A stretch of DNA of 64,000 nt from Tanypteryx hageni (lineage: Eukaryota > Arthropoda > Insecta > Odonata > Petaluridae). Of this stretch, positions 23,801 to 34,439 are shown one piece after another. The DNA lies in contig CM054115.1 of assembly GCA_028673005.1 (NCBI GenBank), positions 3,472,001 through 3,536,000 of the forward strand. Reading direction: 5' to 3'. The notes under the pieces were generated by a model. That model was given only the letters and a program-made list of their open reading frames with translations, was not told the origin of the DNA and did no database searches. Within the stretch, counting starts at the first letter, position 1; every line of letters begins with the position of its first letter. The translations under genes and the position numbers were made by a program.

Positions 23801-23975
23801 GACAAGATTCGCGAAATATTTAGTACGACGGAGAGGTATAAGGAGTCCTTTTTTCCTAGGACAATACGTGACCACAATAGGTAAGTGAATAATAATTAGT
23901 TAGGAACTTGGTGCGCGGCACCCCCTGCCATCCACCGTCAAGCTGACTTGCAGGGTAATATGTAGATGTCTAGAT
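20887..23975 (+). mobile_element. CR1/L2-like LINE, copy 2 (most complete)
   Basis: Begins inside ORF1 (NFVDLRPVLGSC, SGVHYTTEASQS, stop near 21020). ORF2 follows: endonuclease VIGTESWLTED and YRKDRANRIGGGVF at 21223-21510, stop, GGDFNLPSIDW and SNIPHR with LSDHRAVYAE at 21541-21810, stop, then a long open frame with the RT at 21943-23490, and a C-terminal part to 23884 after a frameshift (YAAAVWDPYQ, IQRRAARFV). The 3' end is a short untranslated tail ending GGTAATATGTAGATG near 23970. It lies in intron 2 in the sense orientation of the ZP gene. 5' truncated; the upstream junction runs into a SINE 3' fragment. Confidence 0.88.
21943..23490 (+). pseudogene. LINE ORF2, endonuclease end and reverse transcriptase (515 codons)
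   Basis: Longest uninterrupted transposon frame in the window. Motifs in order are WLNKEVRIALRRQRRSHAK (linker), ENPKAFWSYVREVK, NKNPGPEGIPARVLKEL, DWRLAHVTSIHKGGDKENPE, NYRPISLTSLSCKILEYI, CQHGFRKGRSCDTQL, VFLDLRIAFDKVPHRKLL, VPQGSVIGPMLFLLDIND, RLFADETVVYREI, and VKYLGVTLNRDLSWDTHI. These are RT blocks 0-7 of CR1/L2 elements. The catalytic FADD motif reads FADE at about 23147-23158, changing the second essential Asp, so the copy is expected to be catalytically dead even though the frame is open. It reads into a TGA at 23488-23490, after which homology continues in another frame (ESYYLSLVRLQ). Confidence 0.88.
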
Positions 23976-24031
23976 TCAGATTATGAAATTGAGCTTCACG
24001 GCCAAAATAAACAATGAAAAGTGAACAGTCT

Positions 24032-24250
24032 CCAAATGCCATAATTTATAAAAACTATCTAAAAAATATCATGTATTTCTGGAAAGAACTAATTCACCTA
24101 CTTTCCTTTCAATACAATTTAATATATAAAAATCCTAATCCAAATGCCATAATTTATAAAATCTATCTAAAAAAGATCATGTATTTCTGGAAAGAACTAA
24201 TCCGCCTACTTTCCTTTCAATACAATTTAATATATAAAAATCCTAGACCA
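24032..24250 (+). repeat. 108-bp direct tandem duplication
   Basis: CCAAATGCCATAATTTATAA starts at 24032 and again at 24140. The two units (24032-24139 and 24140-24247) differ at only a few positions. 108 is a multiple of three and the frame stays open (MYFWKELI..LLSFQYNLIYKNP twice), but no coding function is apparent. Confidence 0.9.
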
Positions 24251-24692
24251 ACAAAAACCAAAAACAAAATTCTCTCACCAAAGATACCGTAAGAATAACC
24301 CAAGAAGAAGAGCCATTCTGTTTACAGAGTTACTGACAATAATATGTAATACTCATATTTTTCGCCGCGATTCCTAAAGGGTCGATTGTTACCTTGATAG
24401 CTATGAATCGAAACACGGCTGGAATGTGCACTTGGCTATGCTCCAGCCGAATTCGGCAATAACCATCGCCATAGAAACAAATGTCTTTCAAAACGCCAAA
24501 ACGAAAGTTTTTGAGAGAGATTAAAATAAATACGATCGAAAATCAAAATTGTCTGATAAGAATATTCACTTTTTCTCCCTTTAAACAGTACAAATCCCAC
24601 TCCGATATCATAATTCTAATATATTTTAAAAAGAAAAATAAAACCTCTACGCACGACAGATTTTAGATTAACCATGTAAATCAAATGGGAAA

Positions 24693-24772
24693 AGAAACAC
24701 CTGGAATCGAACTCGAGACTTTTAAATTCGTAGTTAGTCTCCGAGAGCACTAACCTTACACGAAGTTTCAAG
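24693..24772 (-). repeat. tRNA-like SINE head
   Basis: On the minus strand a B-box GAGTTCGATTCCAGGTG follows a weak A-box region GTAAGGTTAGTGCTCTCGG. The layout suggests a tRNA-derived SINE rather than a gene. Confidence 0.45.
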
Positions 24773-25159
24773 GAAATCGGTGAAGAAGATGTTAGTGGGG
24801 AACACACGCAAACACGGACGCTGAGGCGATCTCATGAGATTACTTGCCATTTTTTTGGAAAGTAGGCTAAAAAAGGAAATGGGAAGCAGGGTAGAACTGG
24901 AAAAGAAGAAGAAAAAGATTTTCAATCGACTAATGCCTACAGGGTCGTTTATAATGCAAAATTAATTCTCTTTACGCTAAATGTAGTATTTCGGAACTTG
25001 AAATATGTGGCATTCTAAAAATAAAAACAAATATCGACTACTTTGATTTTCAACATTAGCACGATTTTGACATGAAAGTACACATTTTAATGCGTCACAA
25101 ACGTGTGCAAAAATACCGTGGTTTGACTCTCAAACTTAGCCCGATCTAAAATAAGAAAA

Positions 25160-26500
25160 ATAGAGAATTTCAAACCGTTGATCATAATTTTAGTAACATT
25201 CTGATTCTATATAAAGAATCATTTTCTGCTGACGAACCAAAGTTACTCGATACTGGGATTGACTTCAGCTTAACACCTAAAAATCTCCTCATAGATGATT
25301 TAATCATTCACAGATCAAGTTCTTTGACGAACCTACTAAAATCCATATCCGAAAAACATGTGAGACCGAGTTAAAAAACGACCTTAAACATCTATCCCGT
25401 CAACTCGATACCAAAATCCATAGACAGTATGAAAATTGAAAACTTTTAAGTGAAAAGATTATTTCTACATGAAAGTAGATAAAGAAAACCTGGTATTAAT
25501 TATGGACAAAGACCAATATTTAAAAAATTACTGAAATGTTAAATAGTGGCCCCTCTACTAAAGTCAATAAAAATCCCCTCACGTCATTAGTACTACAAAT
25601 AAAATAAACAATCATAAATTGCACAAACTATGTTGTCAAAAAATTGATTTCCAGATTGCATGCATTTATCTCCATTATTCCTAAACTTTATTGTCTTTCT
25701 AAAGTACACAAACCCGTAATCCCCATGAGACCAGTTGTCTCCGCTATTGATTCTTTAACGTATTATTTATCCCAATAGCTCAACTCCCAATTTCTTAATT
25801 TCAATTTCCTCAGTCAACATTCCGTCTAAAATAAACCGAATTCATTGATCGCACAAAAAATGTAATTCTTAGTTATAACAAAAATCTAGTATCCCTTGAT
25901 GTAGCAAGTCTATTCCAGAATGTTTCAAATCCCTGAAACTATCTCAACACTAAAACCAGCAAAAGTATAACACCAACCGTTGTTGATGAATCTTACGCCT
26001 TATTAATTTTGTCATGAGGCAAAACGTCTTCCAATTCAACAAAGATTACTATAAACAAAACTTCGGCACCACTATGGGAAACACCCTTTCCCCTTTCCTT
26101 GATAACTTATTTACGTGTTGGAACACTCCAAATGAATCTGAACAAACTATCGTTAAAACCTTGCAATTTAAAAAAATGTCTTCATTTAAACCCATTAAAT
26201 AGTATTTCTATCATTCTTGGCCTAACTACGTTCGATTTTAAGTTATTTTGAAAAAATTGTCATATTATGTTACAGAATAAATCAAAATCATATATTAACA
26301 CATTGTTCTATGCCAGTGCTTACGGCCAAATTTTTCGAACGGTGTCATTGCCAATAATCTCTTCTAATAATGTTGAATAAAATGAATTTAATCTATTATT
26401 GTGTGGAATTCCTTGCTTCGAAAAAATAAACTAAAAATTCCACTACATTACTCAAAGGACCCAAATTATAACAATTGGAACAAAACAAAATAATTGACAA
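25160..26500 (+). mobile_element. Penelope-like element fragment (reverse transcriptase), heavily decayed
   Basis: In shifting frames: LLDTGIDFSLTPKNLLIDDL, NLVLIMDKDQYLKN (the ADKG-like block), [20 protein letters not shown] followed by [14 protein letters not shown] (the PKIHK...PLRPIVS block typical of Penelope RT), and VFQFNKDYYKQNFGTTMGNT followed by LSPFLDNLF. The Y.Q..G.TMG..LSP.LANLF wording is diagnostic for Penelope-like RT. The catalytic YVDD block and the GIY-YIG domain are not recognisable here. Many stops occur. The 3' part (26230-26500) is AT-rich with only weak similarity. Situated in ZP intron 2, sense orientation. Confidence 0.75.
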
Positions 26501-26651
26501 CATAAAATATTCTCACTCATTAGTCAACAATAATCTCTTTCCCAATCGTTTGCCATTTACCATTCCCTCTAAAACGATCCTCTCCCCAAACAAGAGGGCG
26601 CCTTCTGGCTTCAGTCTTGGGGGGTTAATCAAAGATGAGAAAATAAAACTA

Positions 26652-26712
26652 CAGTGGAACATCGATACAACGTGCCTCGCTATACCGCGGATTCGGATAC
26701 ACCGCAAGCCAA
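26652..26712 (+). mobile_element. Possible pogo/Tigger-like terminal repeat
   Basis: CAGTGGAACATCGATACAAC, then CCTCGCTATACCGCGGATTC, after TA, resembles terminal inverted repeats of pogo/Tigger-type transposons. I could not find the partner repeat. Confidence 0.3.
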
Positions 26713-27339
26713 GTCATACCCATAAAAAAATTTAAGAAACAGGCGAAGTATTCATGCAACAATGTGTACACAGTCAAATGTAATGTTTTTTCAGTGTTCC
26801 ACTTTTACCAAAAAAGGTGTGGCACATTTCCGAGAAATATCTAAATAAATATTTGTGAGTAATTGGCCATTATTGAAAGAATCAAATCCTGCAGATGGTG
26901 GACACGAAGATAAAGCAAAATAATATTTTCGAAACCTGATCCTTTGAAAACTCTTGACAGCTTCGACATTTAAAACGCTGTTCTTCAATAGTTATCAATT
27001 TATCACTTCGACAAGTATAAGTTACTTCATTCCAAGCTTTATGTTCGGTCAGAAAATCTCTCCTATTCTTTACCACACATATTGGGCGTGTTTACTTGCA
27101 GTCGCTCAAATCGCTATGGTCGCTCTAGCCACTTCGATAGCTCGCTTCGGAAACAAACTTCGTTGGTCGCGCGCCCTCCGCCCGTCCTCACCTAGCAACC
27201 TCCGTTTTGGCTATCTTGATTTTCCGTTCGCTCGCTTCCACCGCCAGCGTCGCTCGCTTCCGCCGCCAGCGTCTCTCGATTACTTATTTCACGTTAGAGA
27301 TTAGCTGTCATTTTTATATAATTTTGCGATTAAATTTCT

Positions 27340-28430
27340 TATATAAATATGGATAGATCGTCCCTCCTGTCTCTTTCTCCGTCCTTCCCGGTAAAGAAAT
27401 CCATTAATTGCGACACCCCTTGATCCTTAGCTTTGGGTTGTTCTAAGCTGCCCTCCGTTTCACTACGATTGATGTTTCGATTATCTTAGCTGTAGAAGGG
27501 CTCTCTTCGTCTCCTAATTCCACACTTCTCATACCGACCACTAAATGACGTGTTAAAGGAGTACCGTCTATGCCTAAGGATTCTTGCTACTCGATGGACC
27601 CCATTCTCTCCCTATACTCCAAAAATTATTCTCTAGATTCGATCATTTTGACTTCGCTATGAGCAAATCAGCGGGCCCCTAGTTCGCCTTTTCTAACTTA
27701 AGTCAGTCCTATCCTTTACCTAGGGTAGATCCTTTGCTAATCTAGCAGGCCCCACGTTGGGCGCCAAATGTGTAGTATGCACTACTCGAACTAGCAGCGA
27801 ATTCGCATCGAAATCGAGATATCTCTCGCGGAAGTTACCAAGCTTCATCTTGTTAGTCGTAGTTTCGATAAGGACGGAAGGAAGGATTGCCCACCACAGT
27901 CTAGGATTCCAGTCGTTTCACTCCACTATGATCACACTTTTACTGTCGGGCCAATTGAATTCCGTTAGAAATCCGAGCACAGTATCTCACAGAAACGCCA
28001 AAACAAGAAAAAAATGCAAGAAAAAAACTTTTAAAACAGACATTTAGATAAATTGCAACAGAAAAAAAAGAAAAAAACATCTGGTTCACATTCAGGACGG
28101 CAGTAAATAAAAAAATTCATTTGAAGAAGTCTCACAAAAAATAAACCATAGGCAGTACCTCTTCACTCCTGCATCCGATTCACACACACTCTCTCTCTCC
28201 CTGGTTAGCTCGCGCCGCTCTCTGTTTACCTTCCTTTGCGGTGTGGTTGCTAGGTTGAATTTTCCTATCCTTGCTGTCCCAAAAAGCTCTCGCTCTCTCT
28301 CTCTCTCTACCTGCAGTCCCCATCTACCATCGCCTTTTTAAACCCTGTGCTCACTCCCCCTTCCTCCTTAGAGTATTATCGGATGGCGTTCAGATGGCAA
28401 TCGAACTAAATGTGAACGTTATAACTTAAG
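27340..28430 (-). mobile_element. Gypsy-type LTR, primer binding site and gag leader
   Basis: On the minus strand, 27766-27750 reads TGGCGCCCAACGTGGGG, a tRNA-Lys-type primer binding site common in arthropod Gypsy elements, directly after an LTR-like end ACTACACAT at about 27770. The putative LTR extends to about 28430 and contains a TATA-like TTTAAAAAGG near 28335. Downstream of the binding site an open stretch beginning MIESRE with VVGMRSVELGDEE could be the start of gag, and it breaks near 27430. The outer LTR border and the second LTR were not found, so size is uncertain. Confidence 0.6.
27750..27766 (-). promoter_or_regulatory. LTR-retrotransposon primer binding site
   Basis: TGGCGCCCAACGTGGGG on the minus strand, adjacent to the LTR end. 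Standard location for minus-strand DNA priming by a tRNA. Confidence 0.6.
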
Positions 28431-28609
28431 AGATTAAATTTTAAAAGAACCATTAATTATATGGTAGCTTCAATTGCAGGTAATGATAATAAAAAATTAA
28501 AAGATTAAATCAGCATTAAATTAAAACATTCTTCCTATTCTTCTTTCACCTCTAACTAGCAACACTATCAAACATTTTTATCCTCTACAAACCTTTTCTG
28601 CATAACGGA

Positions 28610-28906
28610 CCACATTCGTAATGTCAATGCTTCAGAGGGCCGCATTGAAAATCACGAGAGCTTCGGCGGGCCGGATGTGTTTACATCCGAAGTTATTCTG
28701 AAATTCTGTTGTCTCATATTAGTAAAAATCATACCCAAATCATTCATTGGCGTTAAATATTCATGAGAAAATGTTTTGAGACAAGAAGTTCACTAAAACT
28801 ATGAAATTTTCTGTTAAATTGTACCGATCACTATCATTTTAGCTTCACAGACCGCATAAAGCGCTCTCGGGCGTTGCATCCGGCCCGCGGGCCGTATGTT
28901 GCCGAC
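28610..28906 (-). mobile_element. hAT-type terminus or short nonautonomous hAT
   Basis: On the minus strand it opens with GGGGTCGGCAACATACGGCC and CGCGGGCCGGATG at 28906, wording typical of hAT termini. The other side (about 28610-28690) repeats the GGGCCGCATTG / GGCGGGCCGG theme. No target duplication was resolved. Confidence 0.45.
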
Positions 28907-29965
28907 CCCTTCTCTACGTCTTCAGCTTATCTCTGCTCCATTATTTTTGTTTATATAATATATCATTTTTTTTCTCATCATACTTTCTCTCATGTTTTCT
29001 CTCTAACGCTTGCTTTTTACCTCCTTCTCTATTTTACTGTCTCTGTTTGCATGTCCTACGGTTGACAGTGAGGTAAACTCATTATCGCCTCTCCATTCCC
29101 TAGGGTGCAGGAATCAAACTTCACCAATTAATTTACTTGCCGTACGCGGTTTAGCGGTTCACGAGGTTCTCCAGAAATGCAACACACGTGAACAGAAGAA
29201 TCTTTTTCGCTCTCATCACGTGTCTCTTCGACATCCCCATCTAGATTTCCAACGCTTGTCACTTCGTCTTGCAATATGATCAGTCTCTTAATCGTATTTA
29301 AACTCCTAATTACAACGCCGACACCTCTTTATCTATCTTCCCCAGTCATTTATATTTCGGCCTCTTAGTGTGATACCCAGGATGCATCTCTTCAAGCCCC
29401 TCTCCGTCTATGGGAGCCACTGGTCCGTGTTTCATAATGTCTTCAGACCTTATGAAAATCGGGAGCAAAATCGAAAGACGGAAAAAGGAAGCTAATTTTC
29501 CATCAATGAAATTTCGTCTGCATTGTAGTTTGCATCCCATCTTAATAAAATAATACTTTTTCTGGAATGGTGTATGATAAAACTTTGTTAATTTATGTCT
29601 AACAAATGTAATATCTCTAACACTTTTTTATTTTGGTGTTAATATGATATCGTGTTCATTCTAAGAGATCGATTAGTTTAATCATCCTAATTTTACTGTT
29701 TCTTTATATGACCATTAATTCCTCCTCTTCATGGAAATAGGGTGACTAGAAGAACAAACTTTGCGTTAATGATCCATATAATTGTGTATACGCTAATTTG
29801 CATTGTATGCCCTGCCATTTTTATTATTCTTTCATTTAAACCATCTAAAGTCTAAAGGAAAGACAAATTTGTTCTTACGGGATTCCTTCGTTATTATCGG
29901 TCGCATCCAGCGATAAATCGTCGCTCGGTCTAGCTAAGTAACATTTAAACCATTTATATCAACAG

Positions 29966-30732
29966 GCGAGTTCGACATGAGGGTCAAATCCTGCTCGGCG
30001 TCTGACGGAGGTGAAGACGGTCCTGAGAGTGGCCACGCAATTCAGCTTAGCGACGACAGGGGCTGCGTTCTCCGCCCAAAGATGGTCGGACGCTTCTTGA
30101 AAGCCACAGCTACTGATGGCAGGGCCACGCTTCTCACGTACGCCTTCTTCTCTGCCTTCAAGTTTCCGGGGGCGTTGGGGGTCCACATTCGCTGCAAGGT
30201 CGAGATATGCAGGCACGGATGCCCCGACCACTGCGGGGACGACGCCGCGCCTCCGAGACACTCGGACAGATCCGCGGTCAGGGCCCGAAGGGGAGAGAGC
30301 CCGGCGAGGGGAGGGATCAGGAGGAGGGCAGAGCAAGGCGGCCCTCGATCCCTGGAAGCGACGGAGGCTCAAGTGAAGAGGAGGAGGAGAAGAGGTGCCG
30401 AGGAAGAGGAAGTGGTAGGGGTGAGCGGGGGCTATTCGGTCATCTCCGAGGCAGACATGGCCGAAGAGGAGGAGTCGGGGGCAGAATTGGAGGGAGAGGA
30501 GGGTGGGGGCAGGTGGTGGGGCAGGAGAAGGCCGCACGAGGTGTGCGTGCCAGCACACGGCTTCGGCGCCGCTTTCCTGCTGGCCGCGTCTGCGGCGGCG
30601 GCATCCGCCGTGTTGGCCGGGGCACTGTTCCACCGGTACAGGGGGTCGAGGGCGGAGGGAAAGGGGGAGGCAGGGTGGGGCGGGGGGCTGTGGGGGTGGG
30701 TGGCAACGAGGTGGCCCGCCAGAGGGGGCTGA
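29966..30732 (+). CDS. qsm: ZP-domain protein, last exon C (ZP-C, furin site, C-terminal helix)
   Basis: Begins after ATATCAACAG in phase 1 and ends at TGA 30730-30732. ZP-C motifs: EFDMRVKSCSASDGG, GHAIQLSDDRGCVLRPKM, GRFLKATATDGRATLLTY, AFFSAFKFPGALGVHIR, and the cysteine cluster CKVEICRHGCPDHC. Counting from the Met at 29977, residues 101-105 (VRARR) form a furin-type R-x-R-R site, which in ZP proteins separates the ZP domain from its anchor. A basic KRRRRR run and an acidic Glu-rich linker follow, then a hydrophobic Ala/Leu helix at residues about 195-218 (nt 30559-30630) followed by HRYR, as expected for a transmembrane anchor, or a GPI signal as reported for quasimodo. The final 30 residues (Gly/Trp-rich) look unusual and may reflect reading past a splice site at 30421 (GTGAGC). 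Confidence 0.88.
30559..30630 (+). other. qsm: Predicted membrane helix of the ZP protein
   Basis: About 24 uncharged, Ala-rich residues (GFGAAFLLAASAAAAS, AVLAGALF) followed by basic HRYR, matching type I topology with a cytoplasmic positive flank. Confidence 0.65.
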
Positions 30733-33559
30733 CCTCCACCTACGCGCGGCAGGAGAATCCTTCGAGGTCCGCCTCTTGGAAGATGCTCTTTCTATTCGGG
30801 TGGGCGCGGGTGCGAAGGGTTAGTATGAATTATAGACTCGATTTGTGTCACTTTCCGATTATTTTCTTTTCTCATGCTGTTTTCCGAGCATAGAGGAATG
30901 AAAAAAAGACTCACGAATTGCGCCAGTCATCTTTTTAATATTTTAGTTTCCTTCAGATGTCGTCACGCTCTGATGTCTCAGCGACTTTAGGTTCGTGACG
31001 TTAACTGAGTCGTGGAGAAAAAAATGCCGGTTTTCTTCTTGCTCAATGGGGTGTTTTTAGAAAATCTGGAAAAAATCATGTTCCCCCCGACTTGGAACAT
31101 CCCATCTTTCCTTATCTCTTACTTACTGCCTGTTGGCTTTGAGATTTTGGAAACATTATCTACAAAAAAATCTATCTTCCTCTTATCGTATTAATGTTTT
31201 AAGATGCGTAATAGGAAAAGCGTCATTTACCTCTCAGCGTTTATTGTTTCGTTTCCTTTTTAATGTCTCCGAGGCTTGAATTTTTGCCTCGCTGCTTCCC
31301 TTAGATTACGCGATCCTTAGCTCTTTTCAGAGTCAGGGAAATAGATCTGCATATTTTTGTGCAATTGTGGCTCTGTCGGTCGACGCAATGGAATTACTTT
31401 TTATCCATTGCAAGGTCTGCTGCGACAAATAAAAATCGCCTCCTTTCCCCCGTTCCGTATTAATGGCTCATTTCTCGCAGCGAACTTTCTGCTGTGAGAT
31501 GGGACCTATATTCCGCAATCGATTAAAACGAGCGATGCACACCTGCAATATAACACGTAACAAACATGCGAGCGTTTTTTTCTTCTTGTCGACGTAGGAC
31601 GACAGCTGACTCCGAAGGAAAAATTCCGCTCACTCCTTCGGCCCATTGAATCGCCCTAGCATATTCATAACGTACGTATGTTATTTCCCTTGACAAATGA
31701 TTGAATCGTCACACGCAAAGCTCATTAATTCAATCCATACTCATTCGTGTAAAAGATTTTCGTTTGGTATAGTTTTATTTATTTTATTATTTATATTATT
31801 ATTATTATTGGATTTGATTTAGCTATTTACTGTCATTAAACTGCCAAATGATGTTCACCAAGATACGCATATCATGTAAAATCGTCCAGTCATATTCACC
31901 TAATTATGATTTCACGAGATACGGATGCTCCAATCCGCACTAAGCTAAAGTTGTCTCCTCAAGGGGATCGGCCGTAAGCGAGAAAAATCGTCGATGTCTG
32001 TCCGTCACCACAGTGCATATGTCCTCTCCCCAATTGCACATCCCATCCACATCTGCCACTCCCCACCGCTCGTCCGATTAACGGGGAATCGACCCGCTCC
32101 AGCATGTTTCATTTATGGAGACACTCGCTTCAGCCGATGTAAAAAGTACGACGACACGCGACTCGCTCGCAAACAAAAGATTGTCAAACAATTTTATCGT
32201 CCATTTGCCGTTCTTCTACTCAAAAGGCAAAGGAATGCGACTAATTGAAATTCTTTGATATGTTCCATATTCGATCTTCGTAGATGTTTCTTTCTCACCT
32301 TCTTTACTACTCTTTCATGAGCTACTATTCGGATAATTGAGTTCACGATTAAGAAAGGTTAAACCGAACTCTATAGAAAAAAAGATCGTTTCTTTTTCCT
32401 TCCTCAAGAAGGCAGTCAAAGCCCAACCGATTTGCCTCGGTACAGTCGTGCGGTGACGAAGAAGAGAATAAAAAAAATGTCAGATAAATTGAAGCGACTG
32501 CGTATCTCCCGAAAGTTCATTTATATTCCATACGCAACTAGCTGTAACTGTTGCGATGAGCGAGATTCTCTGACTGTCTTCGTGTAGCCTAATAGTGAGT
32601 GCACTGTGCTGGGTCAAGAGAGTTCTATTATCTGTTGTGATTTGAGAGCCACTCTGCTGTCGCTGTTTTTAAGAAGGATGTGGCGAATGCTAGGATGGAC
32701 AGCAAAGAGGCTTCGCTTCATGTTGTCCTGTATATCGAGAGAAAAAAGAAAGATGCCTTTCTTCATGATTCTTAAGAGGGATTAAGAAAGTGGAACGAGT
32801 CTGGTGAAGGAATTACGGAGCGTTTAATATTTTCGGGGCAACAGATGTCATTCCTTCCTCATTCAAACTTACGGCAGTAATGCAATTATTACCTTCGGGT
32901 TGATGTCTGTTAAGGTGAAGGAAATCACTACATTTTGGAAATAGGAATCATTTTTTCAAGTTTGGATATCACGTTAAAAAGGTACTAAATCAAATGATTT
33001 TGTGTTTTTTTATTAATACTTTTAGGAATGACATAGATATGAGTAAATCACTTTTTCTCACGCAAATTTTTATTTATAACACAAGTAATAAGAGGGATTT
33101 CAAATAATCTTATCCACAAATTGTAAATGTGTTAAATGGTGCTTTTTGAAGAAGTAATAAATTATTCATATTTTCGATATGGCATGAAGCATGTAATATT
33201 TTTGGTGCAAAAGATTGATGAAATTCCTCCTAAAATTTAATTACAAAATTTTGATGTATTTATAGCTTTATTTAAATAAATAATTATTGTGTGTATTAGA
33301 AAATATAATGAATTATTTCCTCCTATACCAAATACCACATTACTCCAAGAATGATATAGATGTCCGAAGATCTATTAAAAAGTTTGATTCCCTTATGTAT
33401 AGTTTTAACAGAAACTTATTTAAAATAAATACTGAATGTAATTATTTAATATTTGTTTGTTGGAATAGTACATTTGTTTCTTTATACTTATGAACATTAG
33501 TCGTTTTATGTAAAAGCTTTTTCATTCCCTGATTTATATCTCTCTATATATAGCTATAG
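30733..33559. other. No gene recognised downstream of the ZP stop codon
   Basis: AT-rich DNA with only short open frames. A T/A-rich ATT microsatellite-like run lies at 31770-31815. The ZP 3' UTR must begin here, but I see no single convincing polyadenylation site. Confidence 0.5.
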
Positions 33560-33608
33560 TCCGTGGAGGACCTCACCATACGGATTCCCGGCGCAGATGG
33601 AGTGAGAG
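33560..33608 (+). CDS. Candidate 49-bp microexon
   Basis: A GC-rich island in AT-rich DNA. It is preceded by AGCTATAG and followed by GTAAAT. In phase 0 it reads SVEDLTIRIPGADGVR plus one base. A strong donor GTGAGC at 30421 in exon C also lies in phase 0, so an alternative ZP isoform joining VVG to SVEDL is possible. I do not recognise the peptide. Could equally belong to an unrelated gene or be chance. Confidence 0.3.
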
Positions 33609-34439
33609 GTAAATTTCTCACAGAATGCCGAATAACTCCCGAACAGCTGAATATGTTTTAAGATTTCTTTCAGTTATAAATAAACCAACGTCTAAAGAGA
33701 TGTATAAGTAATCGCCGTATAAGTGAATTGACATAGCGTCAAAAGCGGCATAAATTGAGTTGTCATGGTAGCTTATTTATCTCATTGTTAAAAATCCGAA
33801 AAACCATGTTTTTCTGCTTATATACACATTTACCCCAATTTGATATGGATTAGAATTAACAAATGACAGCAGTGCGGAAATCTACCCTCCGAGTTTTAGC
33901 TCTCTCTCGTTAACGGTTTCGTCACAATATCAATTTAAGCTAATGCACACCATCATGCCAACGCTAATGTGAAATTAAGCGCAATTTAAAAACAACTTAG
34001 GAAAGGGCACAGCGTATCACAAATGTGCACGTTTCGTGCAATGGAATATTTGAAAGAAATGATTATATAAACGATTAAATATGTCTCAACGACGCATTTT
34101 GTATAAATATGGTCGGTTGGAATAACAGTTCTCGCTTTGCCGCCGAGCAAAAGGGTTAACAAAAATATTACCTACGTCTCGTTGATGACAATTTAATCTA
34201 TTTCTGTCTCTACGTTCGTACAAGCAGGTCAAGTTATGTAATGTTGTTATTTGTTGCTCGCAACTATCAGAATGCAATGAAAAGTACAATTTATTTATAA
34301 AGTCATGTCCGAAGATATAATTATTTCCTTACTATAAAAAGTTATATGGGTTTGTTAACACGTTTAATACGCACCATAAGCTTTTTCCAACATTTTGAGG
34401 AAAAAATGCGTATTATAATTGGAAAATTACGGTACTAAT
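33609..34439. other. Unassigned AT-rich DNA
   Basis: No gene, RNA or known repeat recognised on either strand. Confidence 0.5.

Larger units (their letters stand above)
18827..29965 (+). other. qsm: Intron 2 of the ZP gene (11.1 kb)
   Basis: Donor GTGAGAGG at 18827 and acceptor ATATCAACAG ending at 29965. It is filled with mobile elements (SINE pieces, RTE fragment, CR1/L2-like LINE, Penelope-like fragment, Gypsy LTR, hAT terminus), listed separately. The stretches 19200-20250, 20305-20650, 24250-25150 (apart from one tRNA-like block), 26720-27340 and 28910-29965 show no gene or recognised repeat. Confidence 0.85.

Noticed and set aside
27000..27304. GC-rich plus frame with repeated CGCTCGCTTCC motifs
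   Set aside because: Short, low-complexity, no domain; lies near the decayed Gypsy leader and is more likely degenerate repeat DNA.
29959..30893. Overlapping frames over exon C, including a 224-codon minus frame
   Set aside because: GC-rich shadows of the ZP-C frame, Pro/Arg-rich without domains.
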